Below are positions 27,225 through 36,277 of a DNA stretch of 64,000 nucleotides, piece after piece (position 1 is the first letter of the stretch; each line of letters begins with the position of its first letter). The notes under the pieces were generated by a model. The model had not been told where the DNA came from. It saw only the letters and a program-made list of their open reading frames with translations, and did not search any database. Source of the DNA: JAPOXR01 sp963664715 (GTDB lineage: Bacteria > Pseudomonadota > Alphaproteobacteria > Rhodobacterales > Rhodobacteraceae). The DNA lies in the NCBI GenBank assembly GCA_963664715.2, contig CAXXUY010000012.1, forward strand, positions 124,001 to 188,000. The letters run 5' to 3'. The position numbers and the translations under genes are program-made.

Positions 27225-28480
27225 GCGCCAATTCCGGCAAAGACCAGGCACGCGTTGGAGCCACCAAATCCAAACGAATTCGAAAGGGCCAGATCGACCT
27301 TCCTTTTCCTCGACTTGAGTGGAGCGAGATCAAACCGCGAATCAACGGCTGGACAGTCGAGGTTGATGGTCGGCGGCACCATCTGCTCGCAAATGGCCAA
27401 TATGCTGAATATTGCTTCCACTGCACCCGCCGCTCCAAGCAAATGGCCAATTGAGGACTTGGTTGACGAGATTGTCACGCTTTCCAGCGAGTCTCCGAGC
27501 AATCTTTCGATTGCCGAAAGTTCTATCGTATCGGCAGCAGTAGACGTTCCGTGGGCGTTGACATAATCGATGTCGCCCGGCACTCGTTGTGCATCGGCCA
27601 TCGCCATGCTCATCGCCCGGTAACCGCCGTCCCCGTCTTCAGAAGGCATCGTGATGTGTGAGGCATCACCCGACAGGCCATAGCCCAAGACTTCAGCATA
27701 GATCTTGGCATCCCGCGACACTGCATGGTCCAGTTCCTCCAGGACGACAACTCCCGCACCCTCGCCCATTACAAATCCATCACGGTCTGAATCAAAGGGC
27801 CGGCTGGCCCTTTCAGGCATGTCTCTCCATTTGGTTGACAGCGCCCTGCAGGCATTGAACCCTGCAAGTCCGATCTCTGATATTGGACTTTCGGCACCAC
27901 CGGCCACCATGACGTCCGCATCGCCTCTTCCGATCATTCGTGTAGCGTCACCGATTGCATGAGCGCCGGTTGCGCAGGCCGTGGCAACCGCGTGGTTCGG
28001 CCCCTTGAAACCATGCCGGATCGAAATCTGGCCGGATGCCAGGTTGACCAGCGAGCCAGGAATGAAGAATGGCGACACTCGCCTTGCACCCCGGTCCCTG
28101 ATCAGCAGTGCTGTTGAAGCTATCGTGCTGAGCCCGCCTATCCCCGAACCAACAATTACGCCAGTTCTGTGTTGTTCGGACTCCGCCCCCGCGACCCAGC
28201 CGGAATCGCTTATGGCCATGTCGGCAGCTGCAATCGCATAGAGAATGAAGTTGTCGACCTTGCGTATTTCACGAGCTTCCATCCAGTGTTCCGGATTGAA
28301 TTCGCCGTCTTCGTTTCCCAGCGGGATTTCGCAGGCATAGTTGGTGGCAAGATGCGATGCGTCAAACCTCTTCACCGTCGCGGCGGCAGAGTGGCCTGCC
28401 AGCAATCTCTTCCAGGTGGTTTTCACTCCGCAGCCAAGCGGAGTCACGGCCCCAATTCCTGTTACAACAACGCGTCGCAA
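27221..28480 (-). CDS. fabF: Beta-ketoacyl-ACP synthase II
   Basis: A 419-residue condensing enzyme of fatty acid elongation. The active-site cysteine is in VATACATGAHAIGDA, and the two catalytic histidines are in NAHGTSTAADT and SSIGHLLGAAGAVE. It is normally placed directly after acpP; here a HisA-like gene and two long gaps separate them. It is coupled to mltG by a 4-bp overlap. Confidence 0.96.
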   Translation of the reverse strand: MRRVVVTGIGAVTPLGCGVKTTWKRLLAGHSAAATVKRFDASHLATNYACEIPLGNEDGEFNPEHWMEAREIRKVDNFILYAIAAADMAISDSGWVAGAESEQHRTGVIVGSGIGGLSTIASTALLIRDRGARRVSPFFIPGSLVNLASGQISIRHGFKGPNHAVATACATGAHAIGDATRMIGRGDADVMVAGGAESPISEIGLAGFNACRALSTKWRDMPERASRPFDSDRDGFVMGEGAGVVVLEELDHAVSRDAKIYAEVLGYGLSGDASHITMPSEDGDGGYRAMSMAMADAQRVPGDIDYVNAHGTSTAADTIELSAIERLLGDSLESVTISSTKSSIGHLLGAAGAVEAIFSILAICEQMVPPTINLDCPAVDSRFDLAPLKSRKRKVDLALSNSFGFGGSNACLVFAGIGA

Positions 28481-28595
28481 TCCGTATCCTCGCAGAGTTC
28501 AGTCGCAGTTGAATTCAATACGAGCCGGGCCGTATGTCCGTGATGACTTCGGATTTGCTGGAGCACGAACCCACACAACACCAGGACAACGGGAT

Positions 28596-29330
28596 TCAGC
28601 AATACCGCTTTCCCGAGGGAAGCGCGGCGGCCAAAGCCTCGTCAAGCTCAATTGTCTTGTTGAATAGTGCCGTACCTACAATCGCGCCCTCTATACCGGG
28701 CACGCTATTGAGCCGCCGGATATCGTCAACATTTCTGACGACGCCGCTTGCGATAAGCGGGGTTCGTGTCAGTTCTGCAAGGGATGTATGCAGTTCGAGC
28801 GAACTTTTCCTGTTCTCGATGTTTGCGTCGATGTCGGTGACGACAATTGCGGCCAGCGGCGCCTTGCTGAACTCTTCAATCAGCCGTCCAGACGAAATCG
28901 CGCTGGGTTCATTCCAACCGTGTGTCATCACGTTGCCTTTCCAGACATCCACTGCAATCACGATCTGGTCCGGAAACAGCTTAGCCGCCGCACGGACAAC
29001 ATCGGGAGTCAGAACAGCAATCGTGCCTACCACAATTCTGCCTGCCCCCAGTTCAATCCATTCCCTGATCATTTCCAGCGACCTGATGCCACCTCCGACC
29101 TGAACGGGTATGCCGACAGTCCTGATAATCTCGACCAGCAACTCCTTGTTGTCCTGCGCCCCGCGAATGGCATCGATGTCCGTCACCTGTATCCAGGATG
29201 CTCCATCGGCCGCAAACTCCCTCGCCTTTTCGATCGGATCAATGTGCCAGACCATCGGTTCGTCCATACGACCGCGATGAAGGCTTACGCATTTGCCGTC
29301 GGCAATTTCCATGCATGGGACTATTATCAA
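28596..29330 (-). CDS. HisA/HisF-family barrel protein, divergent HisA-like
   Basis: A 244-residue (beta/alpha)8 protein. It aligns by eye with HisA throughout: VQVGGGIRS and VGTIAV phosphate-binding loops, VAVDVWKGN near the second catalytic aspartate, VVTDIDA, and IEGAIVGTALF. In HisA the first strand reads PAIDL with a catalytic aspartate; here it reads PCMEI, so Asp is replaced by Glu. It lies alone between acpP and fabF, not in a his operon. It could be a working HisA, a paralogue with another sugar-phosphate substrate, or decayed. Confidence 0.7.
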   Translation of the reverse strand: MIIVPCMEIADGKCVSLHRGRMDEPMVWHIDPIEKAREFAADGASWIQVTDIDAIRGAQDNKELLVEIIRTVGIPVQVGGGIRSLEMIREWIELGAGRIVVGTIAVLTPDVVRAAAKLFPDQIVIAVDVWKGNVMTHGWNEPSAISSGRLIEEFSKAPLAAIVVTDIDANIENRKSSLELHTSLAELTRTPLIASGVVRNVDDIRRLNSVPGIEGAIVGTALFNKTIELDEALAAALPSGKRYC

Positions 29331-29667
29331 GCGTCACCTCCACCGGACGTCATGACCCAATTGCTGCGAGTGCAGAACACCGTCTGCAAATCCCGAGCCA
29401 TTTGCCCAACCGAGCCCATACCATCCACTTCATGGCTTTCCTGCCAGGAAGAACATTGCGCCATAGGTTCCTCGGACCGGGTCTCTTGAAGCCAGTGAGT
29501 CTTTCTATGCGCAAAGGCGCAGAGTACACCACCGAGAAATGTCGTCAGAAGTTGCACATCCGTACTGCCGGCACCAATTGAGACCGGAGGCGCAAGCCTT
29601 CGACAGCATCAAATCGGAGAGTCAGCGTGCCGAAACCGAGAGCGCCTCGCTGCCGCGGCCAAGCCCG
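29331..29667. other. Long gap between acpP and the HisA-like gene
   Basis: 337 bp inside an otherwise compact minus-strand fatty-acid cluster. Short frames exist but none has family character or a convincing ribosome-binding site. I recognise no RNA gene. Confidence 0.5.
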
Positions 29668-29904
29668 TCAAGAGACCTCCTTCGAGATGAAGCTCACGGC
29701 ATCTCCGAAGGTGTTGATCGACTCAGCGTCTTCGTCCTTAATCTCGATGCCAAATTCCTCTTCAAAGGCCATGACAAGTTCAACAGTGTCCAGGCTGTCA
29801 GCTCCCAGGTCGCCAATGAATGAAGCCGACTCAACGACCTTTTCCTCTTCGACACCCAAATGCTCGACGACTATGGCTTTCACCCGATCAGCAATATCGC
29901 TCAT
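29668..29904 (-). CDS. acpP: Acyl carrier protein
   Basis: A 78-residue acidic four-helix carrier for fatty acid synthesis. Phosphopantetheine attaches at S37 in GADSLDTVELVMAFEEEF. Length and sequence are standard. Confidence 0.98.
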   Translation of the reverse strand: MSDIADRVKAIVVEHLGVEEEKVVESASFIGDLGADSLDTVELVMAFEEEFGIEIKDEDAESINTFGDAVSFISKEVS

Positions 29905-30394
29905 ACCTGACCCCTATTCTAATGCAGGCTACACTGCCTGCTGTTACTTCGTGTTCCCTGACGGATGCAAACACATTTGTTGCCCACTCAAATCGGATTT
30001 GATCTAGACATCTCCTCGAAAAAATCAAGTCCGCTGCCATGCTTCAATTCAGACATGCCGCGGTTTCACCCGATGAGCGAGGGGTGGATATACCACACTG
30101 CGGATTTCACGCGCAAGGACGCTTCGCCATGCCTGACAGGCAGATTTCCGGCCAAGGCTCACCGCCCCGTCCGCAAGGAACCTTGAAGCTTCCGGTTTCA
30201 CTTCCGGTCTGGCCCGCGCAAGAGCCGGACTGCACTTTACCTGTCCTCAGCATCACCCGGTAGCAGCTCATGTTACCTGGCCGACACAAATTCCGGCTGA
30301 AGCCGTTTACCGAACCGCCATCAAGTTCGGTTGCAGAGGAGAGAGTCGAATTGCCTGCAGGTCGGACGAGTTGAACGCGTTGTCTTGATCGTCA
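29905..30394. other. Gap between fabG and acpP
   Basis: 490 bp without a recognisable gene, presumably containing the acpP promoter. An inverted repeat TCAAATC-G-GATTTGA lies at 29988-30002, about 85 bp upstream of acpP, and could be an operator. Nothing else stands out. Confidence 0.45.
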
Positions 30395-31135
30395 TCAAAG
30401 CATGGCCATACCGCCATTCACATGCAATGTCTGGCCGGTAACGTAGTCGGAATCTCTCGACGCCAGGAAACAGACCGCCGCGGCAATTTCGTCAGCGGCA
30501 CCCATCCTCCCGGCCGGGATCCTCGACAGGAGAGCATTCCTTTGCTCCTCCTTGAGCCCCGAAGTCATCTCGGTCTCAATGAAGCCCGGAGCAACAAGAT
30601 TGACAGTAATTCCGCGGTTGGCAACCTCGGCAGCAAGGGATTTTGCCATCCCGGTCAATCCTGCCTTGGAGGAGGCATAATTGACCTGTCCGGGATTCCC
30701 GGTGTGTCCGACAACCGAGGATACATAGACTATTCGACCCCATCGTGCCTTCATCATCCCCCTCAACACACCCCGGCTGAGGATCATCGCGGCCGAGAGA
30801 TTGACATCCAATACCTGCTGCCAGTCCTCGTCGGACATCCTCAGCAACAGGCTGTCCCTGGTTACTCCGGCATTGCTGACAAGGATGTCGACAGAACCCA
30901 GAAGGTCACCCGCTCTCTTTGGCAGATCGGCAAGCGATTTACGGTCCCGCAAATCGCAACCGATCGGCACCGCCTCATTGCCGATCTCCTCGACCAGCGC
31001 TTCCAGCTTGCCCATTCGTGTTCCAGACACGGCCACACGGACTCCTTCCCGTGCCAGTCGCCTGGCAATGGCTCCGCCTATTCCACCCGATGCGCCGGTA
31101 ACAAGAGCATTCAATCCGTTGAGTCTATTGTTCAT
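30395..31135 (-). CDS. fabG: 3-oxoacyl-ACP reductase
   Basis: A 246-residue short-chain dehydrogenase with the NADPH motif TGASGGIGGAIA, NAGVTRDS, and the catalytic YASSKAG. The C-terminal YVTGQTLHVNGGMAML is typical of FabG. It starts immediately after the fabD stop codon. Confidence 0.96.
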   Translation of the reverse strand: MNNRLNGLNALVTGASGGIGGAIARRLAREGVRVAVSGTRMGKLEALVEEIGNEAVPIGCDLRDRKSLADLPKRAGDLLGSVDILVSNAGVTRDSLLLRMSDEDWQQVLDVNLSAAMILSRGVLRGMMKARWGRIVYVSSVVGHTGNPGQVNYASSKAGLTGMAKSLAAEVANRGITVNLVAPGFIETEMTSGLKEEQRNALLSRIPAGRMGAADEIAAAVCFLASRDSDYVTGQTLHVNGGMAML

Positions 31136-32089
31136 TCAAATCGATTCCTTCCACTGCGAGGCACCACTGCAAACCTGGTCCGGCCTTCCGACCGGACTGC
31201 ATTTCAATTCGGCTCTGCTACGCCTGATCAGCCCGGTCAGAACGTTGCCCGACCCGAGTTCCAACGCGAATCTCACTCCGGACCGGGCAAGGAAATCGAC
31301 AGACTCTCGCCACCTGACAGTTCCCGTTACCTGCCTGATCAGCAAGTCGCGAATCACTAGCGGAGACGTCTCCGATTTGGCAACGACGTTGGAAACCACT
31401 GGAATCCTCGCCTCGGAAATCTCAACTGCTGCCAAAGCCGCTTTCATTTTTTCGGCAGCCGGCTCCATAAGCCCGCAGTGAAACGGCGCAGACACCGGAA
31501 GCAGGACTGCCCGTCTTGCCCCCCGTTGCTTCGCCAGACCCGCCGCGAACTCCACGGCGCCTCGCTCTCCGGACACCACGACCTGTTTGGGATCATTGTC
31601 GTTAGCCGTCTCGCAGATGCCCTTCTCCGACGCAGATTCGGCAATTTCGTTCACTTCATCGATTCCCAGACCAACGATCGCTGCCATAGCGCCCGTCCCG
31701 GCCGGTACCGCGTCCTGCATGGCCCGGCCCCTGATTCTCAGGAGGCGCGCAGTATCACCGAGTGAAATCGAACCGGCTGCGCAGAGGGCACTGTACTCGC
31801 CCAGGCTGTGACCGGCAACAAATGCAGCCGAGTCCAGGTCCAATCCTTCTTCCTGCAATGCCCTGAGTGCGGCCATCGACGTTGCCATCAACGCCGGCTG
31901 GGCATTGCTGGTCAATGTCAAGGTTTCCATATCGCCGTTCCATATGACCTCGGACAGTTTTTCGCCCAACGCATCGTCAACTTCTTCAAACGCCGTTCTG
32001 GAAGCCTGGTAAGTCTCGGCAAGCTCCCTGCCCATTCCGATTGTCTGAGATCCCTGACCGGGAAATACCAATGCCTTGCCCAAGTTCAT
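31136..32089 (-). CDS. fabD: Malonyl-CoA:ACP transacylase
   Basis: A 317-residue acyltransferase loading malonyl onto ACP. It starts with VFPGQGSQTIGMG and has the nucleophile GHSLGEYSAL and the downstream histidine in APFHCGLM. ATG 32089 directly abuts AAGGAG (zero spacing); TTG 32083, two codons later, has 6-nt spacing and may be the real start. The frame upstream to 32281 is not family-like. It is divergent from rpsF. Confidence 0.95.
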   Translation of the reverse strand: MNLGKALVFPGQGSQTIGMGRELAETYQASRTAFEEVDDALGEKLSEVIWNGDMETLTLTSNAQPALMATSMAALRALQEEGLDLDSAAFVAGHSLGEYSALCAAGSISLGDTARLLRIRGRAMQDAVPAGTGAMAAIVGLGIDEVNEIAESASEKGICETANDNDPKQVVVSGERGAVEFAAGLAKQRGARRAVLLPVSAPFHCGLMEPAAEKMKAALAAVEISEARIPVVSNVVAKSETSPLVIRDLLIRQVTGTVRWRESVDFLARSGVRFALELGSGNVLTGLIRRSRAELKCSPVGRPDQVCSGASQWKESI

Positions 32090-32307
32090 CTCCTTGCAGC
32101 ACGAAGTTGTGAGAATTGCGCAGCCGGACCACGCAGACACGACTTCTTTCGTGAACACTGCAAAAAACTGGCGGTTTGACTTGCAATTGTCCAGTCTCGA
32201 AGTATAACGCCTCTTCTTCCGCGTAAGAAAAGAGTTTGCGGGCCCCTCGCGCGTGGCTGCGGATACCAAACGACCACGCAATGAAGCCGGCAGGACAGGA
32301 CCGAAAA

Positions 32308-32631
32308 ATGCCTCTGTATGAGCATGTGTTCATAGGACGCCAGGATCTATCCCACTCACAGGCCGAAGGGCTTGTGGAACACTTCACGACAATCCTGACC
32401 GAAAACGGCGGAACCGTTGTAGGGACCGAAAGCTGGGGCCTCTTGAAAATGGCTTACAAGATCAACCGCAATCGCAAGGGACACTACATGTTCCTGAAGA
32501 CCGACGCGCCGTCGCCGGCCGTGGCCGAGATGGAACGGCTCATGCGATTGCACGAAGACGTGCTGCGAGTCATGACCGTAAAGGTCGACAAGCACTCGGA
32601 AGAACCTTCCCCGATGGCGCACAGGGCGTGA
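32308..32631 (+). CDS. rpsF: 30S ribosomal protein S6
   Basis: A 107-residue protein starting MPLYEHVFIGRQDLS and containing WGLLKMAYKINRNRKGHYMF, the S6 RNA/S18-binding region. ATG 32308 is the family start. It heads the standard rpsF-rpsR-rplI cluster. Confidence 0.97.
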   Translation: MPLYEHVFIGRQDLSHSQAEGLVEHFTTILTENGGTVVGTESWGLLKMAYKINRNRKGHYMFLKTDAPSPAVAEMERLMRLHEDVLRVMTVKVDKHSEEPSPMAHRA

Positions 32632-32683
32632 CGGGCGGCAACTCTCCCACCGGTTGAGTTTTGCCACAGAATCAAGGAACATC

Positions 32684-32911
32684 ATGATGAAGAGGACATT
32701 CTTCAAGCGCAAAAAGGTCTGCCCGTTTTCGGGAAGGGATGCGCCAACCATCGACTACAAGGACGTCAAGCTTCTCCAGAAATTCGTGTCTGAACGCGGC
32801 AAGATCATACCAAGCCGAATGTCGGCGGTGTCGGCAAGAAAGCAACGCGAACTTGCCCAGGCAATCAAGCGGGCGCGCTACCTTGCCCTGCTTCCCTACG
32901 CGATCAAGTAG
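32684..32911 (+). CDS. rpsR: 30S ribosomal protein S18
   Basis: A 75-residue basic protein with FFKRKKVCPFSG, IDYKDVKLLQKFVSERGKI and the ending RARYLALLPY. AAGGA lies 6-10 nt before ATG 32684. Confidence 0.97.
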   Translation: MMKRTFFKRKKVCPFSGRDAPTIDYKDVKLLQKFVSERGKIIPSRMSAVSARKQRELAQAIKRARYLALLPYAIK

Positions 32912-32920
32912 GAGCTTCGG

Positions 32921-33571
32921 ATGGAAATCATTCTGCTTGAACGTGTTGCCAAGCTTGGCCAGATCGGGGATGTCGTCCGCGTAAAGGGAGGATATGCCCG
33001 GAACTTCCTGCTGCCATCGGGCAAGGCACTCAGGGCAACCGACAGCAACCGGGAGGTCTTCGAACAGCGAAGGTCGGAACTCGAAGCGCGCAATCTCGAA
33101 CTGCGCAAGGAAGCGGAAGCCGTAGCCGAGAGGCTGGAAGGCAGGGAATTCGTCATCATCCGGTCTGCTTCCGGTGTCGGGTCGCTGTATGGCTCTGTCA
33201 CCGCGCGTGACATCTGGCAGGCGGCCGCCGATGACGGCGTGAGTCTGCAAAAACAGCAGATCCAGCTGCTTCGTCCCATCAAGGAAATCGGAATGCACGA
33301 CATCTCGATCGCAATTCATCCAGAGGTCGACGTTTCCGTGAAGATGAATGTGGCGAGGTCCGAGGATGAAGCTGCACTGCAGGCGAAGGGTGTAGACGTC
33401 ACTGCCACTGATGACGGCGAGGATCGAGAAGACCAGGAAGTTGCAGAATCCGAGGCCATGAGCACTGCTGGGGAAACTGTGGCCGAACCGGATGCCGCAT
33501 CCGCGGACAACGGGGAAGGCGAGTCGTCAGCCGAAGAAGCCGGAGAAGAAAGTTCCCTGGAGGAGAAGTGA
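32921..33571 (+). CDS. rplI: 50S ribosomal protein L9 with long acidic tail
   Basis: Residues 1-150 are standard L9 (MEIILLERVAKLGQIGDVVRVKGGYARNFLLP, written here as the family start; C-terminal domain with EIGMHDISIAIHPEVDV). Residues about 155-216 are a low-complexity Glu/Asp/Ala/Ser-rich extension not needed for the L9 fold; extended acidic tails occur in several alphaproteobacterial L9 proteins. It follows rpsR by 9 bp. Confidence 0.96.
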   Translation: MEIILLERVAKLGQIGDVVRVKGGYARNFLLPSGKALRATDSNREVFEQRRSELEARNLELRKEAEAVAERLEGREFVIIRSASGVGSLYGSVTARDIWQAAADDGVSLQKQQIQLLRPIKEIGMHDISIAIHPEVDVSVKMNVARSEDEAALQAKGVDVTATDDGEDREDQEVAESEAMSTAGETVAEPDAASADNGEGESSAEEAGEESSLEEK

Positions 33572-33611
33572 ATTCAGACCGCAGACCCGCTCCCGCAGCG
33601 GATCTTCCGTG

Positions 33612-34367
33612 CTAGAATTTCTCGACTGATATGCCCGCTCCCTCCAATCTCTCCCGCACAGCTGCAGCAATGGCCACGGCGCCGCGTGTGTCGCCGTGGA
33701 CGCATACCGTTCCCGGTGTGATCTGGATTTTCTTGCCATTTCTGGAAGTTATGACGCCTGTTTCAACCATGCCCAACACGTGGTTCGCACAGTGCCGGGG
33801 GTCCCTTATGATTGCATCCGGCTGGTTCCTTGGCACCAGCGTCCCGTCGTCTTCATAGGCCCTGTCCGCGAACACCTCGGAAACAAACCTCGCACCTTGC
33901 TGCCTGGCTGCAACTTCGAGGCAGGTTGCAGCAATCGTCATGACGGTGACGTCCAGACCCGTTTCCAGCACCGCGGCAACCAGTATGTCTGCCAAGTCCT
34001 GATCACGGGTCGCCATGTTTGCCAGGGCTCCGTGCATCTTGACGTGACGCACTGCTCCTGCCTCGGCCTCTGCGATCGCCCTGAGAGCGCCTATCTGGTA
34101 AATGACCATTGACTTCAACTCGTCGTCACTCATTCCCAATATCTCGTTCCGGCCAAACCCAGCGAGATCACGGAATCCCGGATGAGCTCCGATTCCGACG
34201 TTGTTCTCGATGCAGGTCCTGCAGGTCCGGCGCATTTCCAGCGGGTCACCGGCATGGAAACCACAGGCAATGTTCGCCGAGGTTACGATCTTGAGTATCT
34301 CGTCATCATGCCCCTTTCTCCACGTGCCAAAACTCTCCCCAAGATCCGAATTGAGATCAATCTTCAT
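33612..34367 (-). CDS. pxpA: 5-oxoprolinase subunit A (LamB/YcsF family)
   Basis: A 251-residue member starting KIDLNSDLGESFG, with IACGFHAGDP, VGAHPGFRDLAGFGR, VKMHGALANMA and a C-terminal ITPGTVCVHGDT. With PxpB and PxpC it hydrolyses 5-oxoproline to glutamate using ATP. ATG 34367 is preferred: the other ATG (34376) directly abuts AGAGGAG. It overlaps the end of pxpC by 11 bp. Gene order on this strand is pxpB-pxpC-pxpA. Confidence 0.94.
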   Translation of the reverse strand: MKIDLNSDLGESFGTWRKGHDDEILKIVTSANIACGFHAGDPLEMRRTCRTCIENNVGIGAHPGFRDLAGFGRNEILGMSDDELKSMVIYQIGALRAIAEAEAGAVRHVKMHGALANMATRDQDLADILVAAVLETGLDVTVMTIAATCLEVAARQQGARFVSEVFADRAYEDDGTLVPRNQPDAIIRDPRHCANHVLGMVETGVITSRNGKKIQITPGTVCVHGDTRGAVAIAAAVRERLEGAGISVEKF

Positions 34368-35373
34368 GGTCTTCATCTCCTCTTACGATTCCGCTTACCA
34401 TAGAGTAGGCGAGCAGATTCCCAATTTCCGAAAGGTCCCGCACCTGGGTCCTCACCTGGTCCGGCAGGGCCAGTATCTGCCCGGCGAGCGTCTCCAGCGC
34501 ACCAACTGCCTTGTCGAATTCCGTCCCCTCCATGCGAAAAATCGTCCCGGAAGGAAGTTGTGCAAGCACATGCTGGTCTGCCGCGATGACATTTGCGATT
34601 CTCGGGTAGCCTCCAACCGGCTGACTGTCCGCCATCAAGGCAATTGCGGTTCCGTTTCCCGCCACCTGGATGTCGCCTGGAACGACCGCATCCGACGTCA
34701 AGGTCAGTCCCGCAACGGCGTCAAATGGATCACCATCGTGATCCAGACCAATTCCCATGCGATTTCTCTTTCCGGAAACCCTGAATTCATCGGTGAGCAA
34801 CCTCTTCCTGTCACGTTCAGGAAACAGTCGGGACTGCGGGCTATCCGCGATCCGGACAGTCCTGCTGTCAAAATACTCAGGTCTTGGCAGTTCGACACGC
34901 CTGGCCGTCGAACAACCAGTCAATGCCAACAGGAACTGGCCCGGCACGGGGACCCGTCCAAGTCCCGACGACGCATGAGTTGACCTCGACCCAAGAACAA
35001 CCGGGTCATCAATGCCGCCCGGGAGGTGCAGGTAGCCGTAAACGCCTTCCACTGCCCGTCCGATTCGAAGCAGGTCACCATCTTCCAGTTCAACCGTACA
35101 TCTCCAACGACGGGGATGCCCGTTCACCGAAATCTCCATTTCAGCACCGGAGGTGGCAATCAGAACTCTGCCTTTCGAGCGAAATCTTCCCCCGACAGCA
35201 AACATTTCCAGCGCGGCCGCGCTGGAGCCACTCCCCATCAGTGCCTGCCCCTCGGCCAGGGCGAACCTGTCCATGGCGCCGCCTCGCGTAACGCCAAATC
35301 TTCGATATCCCGGTCTCCCGAGATCCTGGATGGTTGCGCCAGTCGAAATCTCGAGAATCTCAAGCCCAGTCAA
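34357..35373 (-). CDS. pxpC: 5-oxoprolinase subunit C (biotin-dependent carboxyltransferase family, KipA-like)
   Basis: A 338-residue protein with GATIQDLGRPGYRRFGVTRGGAMD near the start (described in two parts: TIQDLGRPGYRRFGV, GGAMDRFALA) and SNRMGIGL-like and GDIQVAGNGTAIALMADSQP later, as in KipA/PxpC. The open frame begins far upstream at 35517, but family similarity begins at TTG 35373, which overlaps the end of pxpB by 14 bp and has GGAGGAG upstream. That start is preferred. Confidence 0.92.
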   Translation of the reverse strand: MTGLEILEISTGATIQDLGRPGYRRFGVTRGGAMDRFALAEGQALMGSGSSAAALEMFAVGGRFRSKGRVLIATSGAEMEISVNGHPRRWRCTVELEDGDLLRIGRAVEGVYGYLHLPGGIDDPVVLGSRSTHASSGLGRVPVPGQFLLALTGCSTARRVELPRPEYFDSRTVRIADSPQSRLFPERDRKRLLTDEFRVSGKRNRMGIGLDHDGDPFDAVAGLTLTSDAVVPGDIQVAGNGTAIALMADSQPVGGYPRIANVIAADQHVLAQLPSGTIFRMEGTEFDKAVGALETLAGQILALPDQVRTQVRDLSEIGNLLAYSMVSGIVRGDEDHED

Positions 35374-36100
35374 TCCCTCGCTCCTCCATGAGCTTCCGCT
35401 GGTCAAAGGAATTGGCCTCTTCCTGGGACACCTGGGTGAATCGAACCCGGTCCCCGGGGGAAAACAGGAACGGATCCGCGTTGCCGGGCAGAAACGTCTT
35501 GGCCGGCGTGCGTCCAATGCATCGCCAACCGGTGGGAATTGGAGTTGCAGGCAGAACCGTCTGCCGATTTGCTACGAGGATCGATCCAGCAGGAACCGGC
35601 TTGCCCGACATGGACCGCCTTGGAACAGTGAACTCTTCCGGCAATTCAGCCAGATAGGCGAGTCCGGGCGAAAATCCCAGGCAGAGCACAGTCAATTCAC
35701 GACCCGTATGCGCCTTGATGATCTGCTGTGCAGTCATGCCGGCGAGTTCGGCGAATTCAGCCAGGTCCGGACCCATTTCACCGCCATATGCAACCGGCAG
35801 ATCCCAGACTGCGTCGCCACCGGCTCGATCGGCATTGTACCAGTTTCGCGAACCCAGAAGCGAATGGCACCAATCGATCAATGCTGATGGCTCAATCAGC
35901 TGCGGATCAAACTCCAGGAGAACGGACCGGATGGTCGGAGCGGTTTCCAAGACTCCGGCAGGCGCTGACTGCAGCGCCGAGTCAAATGCCAGTACGGCCA
36001 GGCTCGTCTTCCTCGAATAACAATCTCCGAATTCCACGAGCAATGCAGTCTCGCTGATTCGGTGGATCACGGGAAACCGTGCTTCGACTGCCTCGACCAT
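35360..36100 (-). CDS. pxpB: 5-oxoprolinase subunit B (KipI-like)
   Basis: A 246-residue protein with TALLVEFGD near the start, then LCLGFSPGLAYLAELP, TVPRRSMSGKPVPAGSI and GWRCIGRTP, the hallmarks of the KipI/PxpB family. ATG 36100 has GGAGG at 8-nt spacing and is preferred to ATG 36142. It is the first gene of the pxpBCA operon. Confidence 0.93.
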   Translation of the reverse strand: MVEAVEARFPVIHRISETALLVEFGDCYSRKTSLAVLAFDSALQSAPAGVLETAPTIRSVLLEFDPQLIEPSALIDWCHSLLGSRNWYNADRAGGDAVWDLPVAYGGEMGPDLAEFAELAGMTAQQIIKAHTGRELTVLCLGFSPGLAYLAELPEEFTVPRRSMSGKPVPAGSILVANRQTVLPATPIPTGWRCIGRTPAKTFLPGNADPFLFSPGDRVRFTQVSQEEANSFDQRKLMEERGIDWA

Positions 36101-36277
36101 CCGATGTCCTCCGTTCGCGCCCCGTGCGAATCTGATGTTCAATTCCGGGAATCCTAATGAGACACTTTAATACGCGTACAGTTTTGGTCTAGTATCACAG
36201 CAGGTTCGGAACGCAGCTGATCGACAAACTCGAGCAACTCCGGAACCGGATTCAAATTGGTCAATTGGCAGCTGAAC

